Source: Candidatus Heimdallarchaeota archaeon (GTDB taxonomy: Archaea > Asgardarchaeota > Heimdallarchaeia > Heimdallarchaeales > Kariarchaeaceae). Taken from it: a DNA stretch of 13,217 nt. The position numbers and the translations under genes were made by a program. The notes under the pieces are model-generated. The model did not search any database, was not told the DNA's origin, and worked only from the letters and a program-made list of their open reading frames with translations. Shown one piece after another: positions 1 to 7,279 of the stretch. The stretch lies in assembly GCA_021399405.1 (NCBI GenBank), contig JAAFKL010000220.1:1-13217 (forward strand). Direction: 5' to 3'. The first letter of the stretch is position 1. Each line of letters begins with the position of its first letter.

Positions 1-923
1 AATTAATTCATCGTGATATGGGTCCAAAGTCAAACTACGTAGCAGGTGATTTCAAGGATGTTGAATATGTATGGCAAGATCCAGTTCCAGTAGGTAAACA
101 ACTTAGTGACGGGGAAGTATCCAAAATTAAGGACGTTATCACTAATTCTGAACTTACAACACAAGAAATGATAGAGACTGCTTGGGCTAGTGCATCAACT
201 TATCGAGGATCAGATATGCGTGGTGGTGCCAATGGTGCTCGAATTCGACTTGTTCCACAAAAAGATTGGGCAGCTAATAAACCTGAACAACTTGCAAAAG
301 TGCTTGATGTTTATTCTAGTATTGCTAAAGAAACTGGTGCAAGTATTGCAGATGTAATTGTTATTGGTGGTGCAGTTGCAATTGAACGTGCAAGCACTGC
401 AAGCGTTGAGGTAAAAACTGGTCGTGGTGATGCTAAACAGGAGCAAACTGATGTTGACTCTTTTGCATTATTAGAGCCAAGAGTGGAGGGGTTCCGCAAC
501 TATTGTGAGAAAGAGTTTGCAGTTAGTCCAGAAGAAATGATGCTAGACAAAGCACAACTTCTTGGTTTAACTCCTACTGAAATGACACTTCTAGTAGGTG
601 GTCTACGTGCATTGCATATTTCAGCAACCGGTGAAGGCGTATGGAACAAAGATGCTGTTCTTGACAACAGTTGGTTTAATACTCTTCTAGACATGAGTGT
701 AGGTTGGACTAAAACTGATTATAATAGTTACGAAGCTCGGGATCGCAAGACTGGCGAAATTGTACGCACAGGCACACGTATTGATCTCGTATTTGGTTCT
801 AACTCAGAACTACGCGCTATTGCTGAAGTCTATGCACAGGACGATAACAAGCAGAAATTTGTTAATGACTTTATTGCGGTTTGGAACAAGGTAATGAACG
901 CAGATCGTTTTGATCTAAAATAA
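1..923 (+). CDS. katG: Catalase-peroxidase KatG, C-terminal domain (5' end outside window)
   Basis: Bifunctional haem catalase/peroxidase that removes hydrogen peroxide in the cytoplasm. The reading frame is open through the left edge. The first full codons read [10 protein letters not shown], the linker that precedes the C-terminal domain in this family, so the ATG at position 18 is internal and not a start. Family blocks that can be seen are [68 protein letters not shown] and the end NADRFDLK. Only about 306 residues of a usual ~730 are present. The haem pocket and catalytic Arg/Trp/His lie in the N-terminal domain and are not visible; the C-terminal domain is a haemless structural duplicate. 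KatG is mainly bacterial, and this gene looks somewhat richer in G+C than its neighbours, so lateral acquisition is plausible but not shown. The product call is very secure. Confidence 0.97.
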   Translation, partial: LIHRDMGPKSNYVAGDFKDVEYVWQDPVPVGKQLSDGEVSKIKDVITNSELTTQEMIETAWASASTYRGSDMRGGANGARIRLVPQKDWAANKPEQLAKVLDVYSSIAKETGASIADVIVIGGAVAIERASTASVEVKTGRGDAKQEQTDVDSFALLEPRVEGFRNYCEKEFAVSPEEMMLDKAQLLGLTPTEMTLLVGGLRALHISATGEGVWNKDAVLDNSWFNTLLDMSVGWTKTDYNSYEARDRKTGEIVRTGTRIDLVFGSNSELRAIAEVYAQDDNKQKFVNDFIAVWNKVMNADRFDLK

Positions 924-1047
924 GCAATAGACAAATAAAACCCATTCGATAATACAAATTAAGAGGAGTCTTCCTAACAACTAAGAAAGAGGTAGCTAGT
1001 GAGTAAATATAGATTGATCGAACTATTATTAGATACAAAACTTGATT

Positions 1048-2145
1048 CTAGATACGTTCACCACAATGAGCACAATAATTAGTTGCCTTTATGACTTCCA
1101 TATTACAATTGGGACAATAATCTCGCATATTTGTAGGAAGATCGATCTCCTCATGTTTAATTGAGTCAGCTATACGGCTGATGGATCTGGCAGCAATTGG
1201 TGCTAAATTATTTAAATTTCCAATTTTGCTTTTTCTACTTCTTTTCCGCATCGATCCATTTGACTCCCTGTTGATAAAATTAAGTAAATAATTATTACTT
1301 ACCTGATCTGTGGATTCATCATACCTGTGATCTTCCGAGAATATCTTATGGGGCAATAATGCAGGTTTTCCATTTGTTATCTCACCTCTAATTTCCATAA
1401 ATAGTGAGGAGGAATTGATTTTTTCCCATTTGTACAGATAGAAGACAGAAAATACTGCGTATGGGAAAAATAATGAAATTAAGCTTTCATTAATAATTAA
1501 ATAATAGATTACGGCCCAGTTTAATAGGCGTAACATAGCAAGCGGTATTGATTGTCTACCCTTTATTTTAGCTAAATCTCTGATATTACCTAACAATGTG
1601 CTAAACTTGTGAGACTGCCCAAAAACACCCACACCCTTCCCTAATGCTGCAATACTTAAGTCAGAAATAAAATTAATATAAAACAACACCAATACGAATA
1701 ATACAATTCTAGATCTATCAAGAACATTGATATCAGGAATTAAATCAGTAAATGTAAAAATGGCTATACCAAATCCAGCAAACACAATTCCCGATAAGAG
1801 CAATTGAACCAGTGCAAATGAGAATTTTGTTGAATTATATTGAACTAGATCTGGGGCGAATCTATCGGCTAATGATTTGTTCTTCTGGGCTGAAATAATT
1901 ATTCGTATTGAAAAAGAAAAGATGACGAAATACAGTAATCTCTCAATCATTAAGAATGAATAAACAATTGCCAAACCTAACAGAATCTCAAGCATCAAAA
2001 ATAATATCAAACCAAAGTTAAATCGTTTATTGTATCCTGAGTTCATCTGAATATTTATTTTTGGTGGATTCTGAACACTGAAATAATCTGAAGCCAATTT
2101 ACCAAATAAAAATTCAGCTGACACATTGTCATCTGATTGCATCAT
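1048..2145 (-). CDS. Polytopic membrane protein with C-terminal zinc ribbon
   Basis: Family not recognised. The 365-residue product has an N-terminal soluble stretch of about 40 residues, then hydrophobic segments near residues 45-67, 69-86, 109-131, 146-168 and 205-239 (five or six membrane helices). A basic linker (RKRSRKSK) follows, and the protein ends in a zinc ribbon, C344-x2-C347 and C358-x2-C361, with the knuckle sequences CPNC and CAHC. Zinc ribbons of this end type are common on archaeal membrane proteins of unknown role, and here the ribbon is expected to face the cytoplasm. Two adjacent ATGs (2145 and 2142) can start it. A TATA-like AAATAAAT at 2164-2171 sits about 23-26 bp upstream, fitting a leaderless start. 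The phosphatidyltransferase gene lies upstream on the same strand with about 85 bp between, so co-transcription is possible but not needed. Gene confidence is high; function is unknown. Confidence 0.85.
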   Translation of the reverse strand: MMQSDDNVSAEFLFGKLASDYFSVQNPPKINIQMNSGYNKRFNFGLILFLMLEILLGLAIVYSFLMIERLLYFVIFSFSIRIIISAQKNKSLADRFAPDLVQYNSTKFSFALVQLLLSGIVFAGFGIAIFTFTDLIPDINVLDRSRIVLFVLVLFYINFISDLSIAALGKGVGVFGQSHKFSTLLGNIRDLAKIKGRQSIPLAMLRLLNWAVIYYLIINESLISLFFPYAVFSVFYLYKWEKINSSSLFMEIRGEITNGKPALLPHKIFSEDHRYDESTDQVSNNYLLNFINRESNGSMRKRSRKSKIGNLNNLAPIAARSISRIADSIKHEEIDLPTNMRDYCPNCNMEVIKATNYCAHCGERI

Positions 2146-2163
2146 AATAAGTTTGACGAGATC

Positions 2164-2171
2164 ATTTATTT
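2164..2171 (-). promoter_or_regulatory. Putative TATA box for the zinc-ribbon membrane protein
   Basis: On the minus strand this reads AAATAAAT. Its centre is 23-26 bp upstream of the two candidate ATGs, the spacing expected for an archaeal leaderless transcript. AT-rich background makes a single match weak. Confidence 0.4.
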
Positions 2172-2230
2172 GTTAGGATATTACCTCGATAATATTCTGG
2201 TATACTAGTTAGCGTATCTTGATTTTTATT

Positions 2231-2833
2231 TTATCCTAAAGTAGCGATTTTAAGTTCTGAATATACCCTTACGAAACGGTGTACTACAGTAATTGCAACT
2301 AAAATGAGTATAATAAATAAGGTAATCACAAAAACAGAAGGACCAATGAAATGGGCCAATAGTGCGGCAATAAATAAAGCAGTCATTCTTTCAGCACGTT
2401 CCATTACTCCAATTCCAGCGAGTTCAACACCTAATCCTTCACCTCTTGCTCTGAGGTAACTAATTGAGAATGAAAGTACCAATAATCCTAATCCCAGTAA
2501 CTGATGACTTAATTCGGTAAACCCTAATACAATTCCAATGTAAATTGCTGATTCACCTAATCTATCTGCAACAGAATCAAGGAAAGCACCTTCACCTGAA
2601 GCATACCCTCCGACACGTGCAACTCCTCCGTCAAGTACATCAAAAATTCCAGATAATGCAATCGCTATGAATGCAACCATATAAGCCTCTGAAACGAAAG
2701 CCCAACCTGCGAGGATGCCCATGGCAAGACCAATCATGGTGATCATGTTTGGATGTACTCCCCATTTAGCTAATTTTTCATACACAGGGTTTAGTAATTT
2801 TGAAACAATTGGACGGAATTGATTTGCAACCAT
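2231..2833 (-). CDS. CDP-alcohol phosphatidyltransferase, archaetidylinositol phosphate synthase-like
   Basis: Integral membrane enzyme that joins a polar alcohol phosphate to a CDP-activated archaeal lipid with release of CMP. The complete family signature D-x2-D-G-x2-A-R-x8-G-x3-D-x3-D is present as D65, D68, G69, A72, R73, G82, D86 and D90 (numbered from the ATG at 2833); these aspartates bind the divalent metals and the CDP group. GVHPNMIT (25-32) and the downstream MERAERMTAL block match archaeal members thought to use inositol-1-phosphate. Several hydrophobic segments fit the six-helix fold, and 200 residues is the usual length. An upstream in-frame ATG at 2890 would add 19 residues that do not resemble the family. 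An AT-rich TATA candidate at 2861-2870 favours the shorter start. Substrate choice (inositol-P, glycerol-P or serine) cannot be fixed from sequence alone. Confidence 0.9.
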   Translation of the reverse strand: MVANQFRPIVSKLLNPVYEKLAKWGVHPNMITMIGLAMGILAGWAFVSEAYMVAFIAIALSGIFDVLDGGVARVGGYASGEGAFLDSVADRLGESAIYIGIVLGFTELSHQLLGLGLLVLSFSISYLRARGEGLGVELAGIGVMERAERMTALFIAALLAHFIGPSVFVITLFIILILVAITVVHRFVRVYSELKIATLG

Positions 2834-2860
2834 AGCTATCCAAATACTATTCTTTCTACA

Positions 2861-2870
2861 TATAATAATA
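2861..2870 (-). promoter_or_regulatory. Putative TATA box for the phosphatidyltransferase gene
   Basis: Minus-strand TATTATTATA about 32 bp upstream of the ATG at 2833. Transcription would start near 2840, giving a very short leader and excluding the longer ATG at 2890. Confidence 0.4.
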
Positions 2871-2997
2871 GTGTATCGATCGATTTTCACAAAAATTACT
2901 GTTATCAGATTTTATTTGTCTGATTTGTCAGCAATTAGACCTTCTTGAGTATTATTGACTTTGATTGAATCGATTCATTTTTTTTCTAGCGAATTTC

Positions 2998-3005
2998 TAT
3001 ATGAT
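2998..3005 (+). promoter_or_regulatory. Putative TATA box for the two-helix membrane protein
   Basis: CTATATGA, centred about 28 bp before the ATG at 3030. It supports that start over the upstream TTG (2955) and GTG (3009) codons in the same frame. Confidence 0.4.
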
Positions 3006-3029
3006 TTCGTGAGTAGTAAACGAGATTCC

Positions 3030-3320
3030 ATGCGTAAAAAAGCAGAAAAAAAGCTTGCAGATAAGGGTAATATTGTAGAAAAAGTGGATAGAAACATCCA
3101 AGAAGCTCCATCAATGGTAAGGGGTTTTCTATTTATTTTTCTTGGAACCCTAGCAACAATTATCTTTATTAGCAATGGACAGTTTCTAATAGGAATATTT
3201 GTTGGAGCCCCGTTCATTCTAATTGGATCATATCGAATTAACCGTGCAACAATGATAAACTCACAACGTACCGAGCAATCCATTGATTTTTCCGGTGATT
3301 CAGATGAAGCAGTAAAATGA
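3030..3320 (+). CDS. Small two-helix membrane protein of unknown function
   Basis: Not recognised. From the ATG at 3030 the product is 96 residues. It has a highly charged N-terminal part (residues 1-30, rich in Lys/Glu/Asp), two hydrophobic helices at about 31-48 and 51-68 separated by a short SNGQ turn, and a polar acidic tail (SGDSDEAVK). This hairpin layout puts both ends on the same, probably cytoplasmic, side. The frame stays open upstream to a TTG at 2955 and a GTG at 3009; I chose 3030 because it is the first ATG and has a TATA-like element at the right distance. A 126-codon open frame on the other strand over the same bases is taken as its shadow, since its hydrophobic runs are those expected opposite membrane segments. 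The gene is divergent from the phosphatidyltransferase. Confidence 0.65.
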   Translation: MRKKAEKKLADKGNIVEKVDRNIQEAPSMVRGFLFIFLGTLATIIFISNGQFLIGIFVGAPFILIGSYRINRATMINSQRTEQSIDFSGDSDEAVK

Positions 3321-3430
3321 TAATTCAATTTTGCCAAGGAATCACAGCGAACCACTAGAGTAAAGAGGAAGATACAAGGCAGAAAATCAGCAGTTTTTAG
3401 AATGATCGTATCTTCGTTCTATTTCAACTA

Positions 3431-3439
3431 TTTTTTTTT
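3431..3439 (+). terminator. Oligo-T tract, probable archaeal terminator
   Basis: Nine T residues about 110 bp after the stop of the small membrane protein and before the GTPase promoter. Archaeal RNA polymerase can terminate on U-runs without a hairpin. Confidence 0.4.
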
Positions 3440-3490
3440 AATTATTTGAAATTTCAATGGGTTAGTATTAATAATGGGGAATAGATAGAA

Positions 3491-3498
3491 AATTATAA
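3491..3498 (+). promoter_or_regulatory. Putative TATA box for Rab-like GTPase 1
   Basis: AATTATAA, centred about 28 bp upstream of the second ATG (3523). A transcript starting near 3520 would exclude the ATG at 3514 and favour 3523. Confidence 0.4.
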
Positions 3499-3513
3499 TT
3501 CTGACGTCTATGG

Positions 3514-4062
3514 ATGTTTTCTATGAGTCAAAATCATGATTTGAAAATCAAAATAATTCTGTTAGGTAACGGTAGTGTGGGTAAAACAAGCCTTGCTAAT
3601 CGTTTCACACGTGATAAGTTTTCAAACACTTACAAACCTAGTTTGGGTGTGGACTTTATGGTAAAACGAATGGAACACAACGGTAGAAACGTTAAAATTT
3701 TGGTTTTTGATACTGCTGGTCAAGAATTCATATCATCTTTGAGGAAAAGATATTATACAGGTGCCTCAGGTGCAGTTATTGTATTTGATATTACCTCGAG
3801 AAAGAGTTTTGATGATCTAGCGCGCTGGGTTGAGGAAGTACGTGGGGAAGTTGGTGACATTCATACAATGTTTGTGGGTAATAAAACCGATTTATCTGAA
3901 AGCAGGGAGATAAATAGCGACGAAGCAAAAAGCTATGCAGATGGAATGGATGGGGAGTATATAGAATCTTCTGCAAAATTCGGTGATCAAGTTCAGGATA
4001 TATTTATTCCATTTATTGAAGCCGCTATTAAGCGAGACGAAGGTTCAACTAGCAAATTATAA
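3514..4062 (+). CDS. Rab/Ras-like small GTPase 1
   Basis: Molecular switch of the Ras superfamily, closest to Rab/Arf-type archaeal GTPases of Asgard lineages. All five G motifs are visible: P-loop GNGSVGKT (18-25), switch I with S43 where most Rabs have Thr (KPSLGVDF), DTAGQE (66-71) with the catalytic Gln at 70, NKTD (123-126) and SSAK (152-155). Rab-family signatures also occur: YYTGASGAVIVFDIT (80-94) and SFDDLARWVEEVR. The length of 182 is normal. The C-terminus (EGSTSKL) has no cysteine, so lipid prenylation is not possible; membrane attachment, if any, needs a partner. Two ATGs, 3514 and 3523, are possible starts, and the TATA position favours 3523 by a few bases. It is single-gene in context, flanked by an oligo-T tract upstream and a convergent gene downstream. 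The process it controls cannot be told from sequence. Confidence 0.93.
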   Translation: MFSMSQNHDLKIKIILLGNGSVGKTSLANRFTRDKFSNTYKPSLGVDFMVKRMEHNGRNVKILVFDTAGQEFISSLRKRYYTGASGAVIVFDITSRKSFDDLARWVEEVRGEVGDIHTMFVGNKTDLSESREINSDEAKSYADGMDGEYIESSAKFGDQVQDIFIPFIEAAIKRDEGSTSKL

Positions 4063-4085
4063 TCTCAAGCGTCAAAATATTGGAA

Positions 4086-4100
4086 AATAAACAGTTTATT
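4086..4100. repeat. Palindrome AATAAAC-A-GTTTATT between convergent genes
   Basis: Perfect 7-bp arms around one base, lying between the GTPase stop (4062) and the convergent gene's stop (TAA at 4096-4098), with a T5 run just downstream on the plus strand. It could form a short hairpin helping termination in both directions. AT-rich sequence makes chance likely. Confidence 0.3.
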
Positions 4101-4440
4101 CCCAATTTTTCAGTTGTTTTGGATGACTTATAGAATTCAATGTTGCAGAAACAGATCCTGTTTTCAAAAAGTATGCATCTTTTATTATTCGGGTCTCCGT
4201 GCACAAACTTTTTCTCACACATCCTCCAAAATTTTCGTACGAATTTGTTTTACTATTATGATATAGAGCACATTGCTCACCTTTGCAGACTTCGCGTGTA
4301 TCTGTGCTTTGAACAATATCTAATAAGAGGGGGCTTTTCCTTACGGCTTCAGGAGCCTTTTCGGTTTTGTTAGCCCATTGTGCAAGATAAAATGAAGTGG
4401 AACGAAAAGTTGACATCAATAAGATATTATCAATTTCCAC
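4096..4440 (-). CDS. Probable small cysteine-containing protein, unknown
   Basis: Not recognised; gene status is moderate. The 114-residue product is mixed in composition and does not look like a shadow frame. It carries a possible metal-binding cluster C52-x4-C57-x3-H61-x12-C74-x5-C80 (CKGEQC, then GGCVRKSLC). The first 50 residues look helical and amphipathic, with no signal peptide or membrane helix. An ATATTTT element near 4464-4470 sits about 27 bp upstream of the ATG at 4440, as for the other leaderless genes. The stop falls inside a palindrome shared with the convergent GTPase gene. The plus-strand open frame at 4140-4373 covers the same bases but is rich in Phe, Leu and Cys without pattern, so the minus frame is preferred. 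The Cys/His set could bind zinc or an Fe-S cluster; this is inference only. Confidence 0.48.
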   Translation of the reverse strand: MEIDNILLMSTFRSTSFYLAQWANKTEKAPEAVRKSPLLLDIVQSTDTREVCKGEQCALYHNSKTNSYENFGGCVRKSLCTETRIIKDAYFLKTGSVSATLNSISHPKQLKNWE

Positions 4441-4606
4441 ATATTACTCTCGGTGTTACGTGGAAAATATCATGGACATATTAAATCATAGTATTTTCTC
4501 TTAAATCGCAATTTCAGAGCACCTGTATCCATATTCTTGATATTATGAAGACACATTAATTTTATCATTCTCCAACACCAAAATTACTTACAAAGAACGT
4601 GTTTTG

Positions 4607-4632
4607 AAAAAATATCTTCATAATGTATAATT
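4607..4632 (+). promoter_or_regulatory. Promoter region of glutamyl-tRNA synthetase, two TATA candidates
   Basis: AAAAAATATC (about 4606-4615) is 26 bp before the GTG at 4637 and would make it leaderless. TATAATTT (4625-4632) would instead give a start near 4654 and a short leader to the ATG at 4667. Which one is used decides the N-terminus. Confidence 0.35.
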
Positions 4633-4636
4633 TCTT

Positions 4637-6430
4637 GTGTCAAATAAGACTGGAAGTAAATCGCCTATGGATAACGATACACAAAATCTCATCAAAGTTC
4701 AAGTTCTTCTTAACGCCAAACTGTACAAAGGAAAACCAAATGAAAAGGCGATATTGGGTAAACTTCTAGGTAAACACGCAGAACTCAGATCACAAGCAGT
4801 AGAGGTAAAAACATTAATCACAGAAATATTTGAAGAAATTAAAGATTGGACTGCAGATCAGATTTCAAAAGAACTCATAGTATTAGATCCTGATGCAGAG
4901 AATACTCATAACCTTCAAAAGAAGAAACAGGTGAAAAGAAGAAAAGAACAGAAGAAAGAATTACCCGAATTAAAGAATGCAGTAAAAGGAAAATTTGTAG
5001 TTCGCTATGCTCCTGATCCATCTAAATACCCACATCTTGGTCAGGGAATGAACTTTTTAGTTAATCGAATTTACGCAGATAAATATGATGGAAAAGTGAT
5101 ACTCAGGTTTGATGATACAAATCCTGCCATTGTTCAGAAAAAATATTATGATGCAATAAAAGAGGGATTACTTTGGTTAGGTGCAACTTGGGATGAAGAG
5201 ATTAATGCTTCAGATTACATTGACGAATTCTACGATATCACCAAAGATTGGATTGAGAAAGGATACCTGTATGTATGTACGTGCGATGGAGAATTGGTCA
5301 AATCAAATAGGGAAAATTCAATTGCATGTGATCATCGCTCGTATTCCACTACAAAGAATCAAGAAGAATTTGATAAAATGCTCTCACAAGAATACAAATC
5401 TGGCGATGCAATTGTTCGATTGATGGGTGATTTGAATACGGATAACATGGTTATGCGAGATCCGGCCATGTTGAGGATTGTATCTGATGAGCATCCTTTG
5501 CTTGATAAATTCTATCCGGTCTTTCCAATGTATGACTTTGAATCTGCATTTCTTGAATATAAAATGGGAATTACACATGTGATTAGGTCTGGTGAATTTG
5601 GAACCATGAGACAGGAATTACAGAGTACTCTAATCAAAAAATTTGGTGGTAAAGTCCCTGAATTCTTCTCATTTGGAAGATTCAATATTCAAGGCTCTCC
5701 CACCAAAGGAAGGGTAATTCGAGAATTAGTTGAAACGGGTGTGGTATTAGGTTGGGATGATATCAGATTGGTTACCCTTGCAGGTATGAAAAAACGAGGA
5801 TTACATCCCAATACTGCAAGATTAATAATTCAAGAAGCTGGTTTGACCTCCAAAAATACTCAAATTGCTTGGCAGACTGTGGAAGCCAAATCCAAAGAAT
5901 TGTTGGAACCAATCTCAAAACGTTATTTCTTTATTCCAAACCCTATCAAAGTAATTGTTGAAAATTGTGAAAAGCAGAGTTTTGAGTTGCCCATTCACCC
6001 TGATCACCCCGAGTTTGGAGTCCGAGATTTTAATATCACGGGTGAATTCTATCTATCTAAAGATGACACAGATAAATTCAAAGAGGGTTCAATGATTCGT
6101 CTAAAAGATCTTTTTAATATCAAAATAACTAAGATTGAATCGGATAAAATTCTCTCTGAATTTGCGGGGAATGACATTAAAGCAGCAAAGAAGAAATTAC
6201 AATGGATTACTCAAGATTTTATTCCTGGGAAATTAGATGTACCCGAATTGCTTCAAAAGACTAAGAAGGAAATAAATAGCGATTCAATGGGATCTACTGA
6301 AGGATTTTTTGAATCTTCGATTTCTCAGATAAATGAGGATGATATTATTCAGCTCGAGCGAGTTGGATATGCAAAAATCAAGATTGAAGATGAAAAGATT
6401 ACAGGACATATAATTCATAAACATTTTTAG
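4637..6430 (+). CDS. gltX: Glutamyl-tRNA synthetase, archaeal type
   Basis: Class I aminoacyl-tRNA synthetase charging tRNA-Glu in the cytoplasm; archaeal members feed both Glu-tRNA-Glu and, misacylated, the Gln-tRNA amidotransferase route. The 597 residues show the archaeal N-terminal helical region (20-110, VLLNAKLYKG, GKLLGKHAELR), then the catalytic fold: VRYAPDPSKYPHLGQG (122-137) with HLGQ in place of HLGH, LRFDDTNP (156-163), a Cys pocket CTC (214-216) with CDHR (231-234), THVIRSGEF, the KMSKS-like loop written as GSPTKGR (353-359), and GWDDIRLVTLAGMKKRG (372-388). RYFFIPNP (429-436) opens the eukaryote-like beta-barrel anticodon-binding half, ending in QLERVGYAKI. GTG at 4637 is used; ATG at 4667 is an alternative that drops ten residues. 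The degenerate HIGH and KMSKS motifs are unusual among standard archaeal enzymes. The family call is very secure. Confidence 0.96.
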   Translation: MSNKTGSKSPMDNDTQNLIKVQVLLNAKLYKGKPNEKAILGKLLGKHAELRSQAVEVKTLITEIFEEIKDWTADQISKELIVLDPDAENTHNLQKKKQVKRRKEQKKELPELKNAVKGKFVVRYAPDPSKYPHLGQGMNFLVNRIYADKYDGKVILRFDDTNPAIVQKKYYDAIKEGLLWLGATWDEEINASDYIDEFYDITKDWIEKGYLYVCTCDGELVKSNRENSIACDHRSYSTTKNQEEFDKMLSQEYKSGDAIVRLMGDLNTDNMVMRDPAMLRIVSDEHPLLDKFYPVFPMYDFESAFLEYKMGITHVIRSGEFGTMRQELQSTLIKKFGGKVPEFFSFGRFNIQGSPTKGRVIRELVETGVVLGWDDIRLVTLAGMKKRGLHPNTARLIIQEAGLTSKNTQIAWQTVEAKSKELLEPISKRYFFIPNPIKVIVENCEKQSFELPIHPDHPEFGVRDFNITGEFYLSKDDTDKFKEGSMIRLKDLFNIKITKIESDKILSEFAGNDIKAAKKKLQWITQDFIPGKLDVPELLQKTKKEINSDSMGSTEGFFESSISQINEDDIIQLERVGYAKIKIEDEKITGHIIHKHF

Positions 6431-6449
6431 AATTTAAAATCGAAATTAA

Positions 6450-6458
6450 TTTTTTTTT
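6450..6458 (+). terminator. Oligo-T terminator after glutamyl-tRNA synthetase
   Basis: Nine T residues 20 bp after the gltX stop, followed by more T/A-rich sequence, in a 58-bp convergent gap. Fits archaeal U-tract termination. Confidence 0.5.
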
Positions 6459-6488
6459 GTATATTATATTATATTTATTTTATTTTAA

Positions 6489-7160
6489 TTATTTAACTTG
6501 AGGCATATATCCTGCATATGGTGGAGAGGTTTCAGTTTTTGTCATCATTGGTGATTTTCGTTTTCTTTGTTCATTTTCCATTACAGATTTAACAATGTAG
6601 TAAATCCCCAAGATCATGAGTACATGGAAGACTATGCTTACAGTCATACCGATGATCGCAAATCCTATTCCAATCAGAACTAGACCGAATACTAGAACCG
6701 CTATCATGCTTGTGGAAGAGTGAGCCTCTACAACAACATAATTTAGATTTTCATTAGTTAAGTTAGTTATTATTAATTTGTAATATCCATCATCAGCAGA
6801 AAAATCTCTGTATAATTCAGATGTTTCCAAACTGAATACACTGTTGGCATTGGAGAAATCACGGGAAAGAGAATGCAAAAGAGTAATTTGAACGATATTC
6901 TCAGTGAAACGATTTTCAGCTTGGTCTAGATTTTCATTGAATGAAGCACCTATTCCAACTTGCACATCTTCACCCAATTCAAAATAACCTAAATATCTTT
7001 CTTGAGACTGGTTCGCACCAATCTCATAATAATTACCAGTAGCATCTACCTGAGTTGCAGCATATGTTGAGACAGCTATACCCAAAATCATAATGATAAC
7101 GGCCACTTTTAATGTTGATTTAACAACATTCAATCCAGAAACAAAGTAAGTCTTGTTCAT
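6489..7160 (-). CDS. Membrane-anchored protein with extracytoplasmic domain, unknown
   Basis: Not recognised. The 223 residues have an N-terminal hydrophobic helix (about 17-35) ending in an A-A-like signal-peptidase pattern (TYAAT), an extracytoplasmic region (36-150) of alternating beta-type sequence with several N-x-S/T sites, then two close hydrophobic helices (about 152-173 and 175-192) and a basic, proline-containing cytoplasmic tail (EQRKRKS to PPYAGYMPQVK). The layout suggests a small surface or sensor-like protein held by a C-terminal hairpin; the tail may recruit a partner. The start ATG at 7160 is well supported: TATA at 7182-7189 is 25 bp upstream, so the mRNA should be leaderless. 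A perfect 16-bp palindrome lies between TATA and start, which implies tight transcriptional control. It is convergent with gltX. Confidence 0.8.
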   Translation of the reverse strand: MNKTYFVSGLNVVKSTLKVAVIIMILGIAVSTYAATQVDATGNYYEIGANQSQERYLGYFELGEDVQVGIGASFNENLDQAENRFTENIVQITLLHSLSRDFSNANSVFSLETSELYRDFSADDGYYKLIITNLTNENLNYVVVEAHSSTSMIAVLVFGLVLIGIGFAIIGMTVSIVFHVLMILGIYYIVKSVMENEQRKRKSPMMTKTETSPPYAGYMPQVK

Positions 7161-7162
7161 AA

Positions 7163-7178
7163 TACCACTATAGTGGTA
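7163..7178. promoter_or_regulatory. Perfect 16-bp palindrome, probable operator
   Basis: TACCACTATAGTGGTA is its own reverse complement. It fills the space between the TATA box (7182-7189) and the start codon (7160) of the membrane-anchored protein, covering the expected transcription start. A dimeric repressor bound here would block RNA polymerase loading. The regulator is not identified in the window. Confidence 0.65.
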
Positions 7179-7181
7179 GTC

Positions 7182-7189
7182 ATATATAA
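7182..7189 (-). promoter_or_regulatory. TATA box for the membrane-anchored protein
   Basis: Minus-strand TTATATAT, centred about 25 bp upstream of the ATG at 7160. This is the clearest TATA box in the window and implies a leaderless mRNA. Confidence 0.65.
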
Positions 7190-7190
7190 G

Positions 7191-7237
7191 GATGTTGATT
7201 TCGTTACCAAGAAAAGGGTAACAGTAAACTCAACATC
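7191..7237. repeat. Two-tier nested inverted repeat
   Basis: Outer arms GATGTTGA (7191-7198) and TCAACATC (7230-7237) are perfect 8-bp complements. Inside lie perfect 6-bp arms GTTACC (7203-7208) and GGTAAC (7217-7222) around an 8-nt loop. It lies just upstream of the TATA box of the 7160 gene and about 43 bp past the stop of the GNAT gene. It could be an RNA hairpin at the GNAT mRNA end or a two-site regulator region. No U-run follows on the minus strand. Confidence 0.55.
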
Positions 7238-7279
7238 AAAGTACAATGGCTTGAAACCCCTTTACCGCTGATTTTTTTT

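Noticed and set aside
999..1082. 27-codon ORF starting with GTG after an AGAGGT ribosome site
   Set aside because: Very short, overlaps the 3' end of a convergent gene, and no protein pattern is visible.
2904..2924. ATCAGA and TCTGAT inverted arms, same hexamer as the vapBC operators
   Set aside because: Arms are in the opposite order with a 9-nt gap, and the hexamer is easily found by chance in AT-rich DNA.
2975..3355. 126-codon minus-strand open frame
   Set aside because: It lies opposite the two-helix membrane protein and has no domain pattern; its hydrophobic runs mirror the plus-strand helices.
3446..3457. 12-bp palindrome TTGAAATTTCAA upstream of GTPase 1
   Set aside because: Low-complexity AT palindrome about 35 bp above the TATA box with no repeat elsewhere; chance is likely.
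4140..4373. 77-codon plus-strand open frame
   Set aside because: Composition is shadow-like and it competes with the more protein-like minus-strand frame at 4096-4440.
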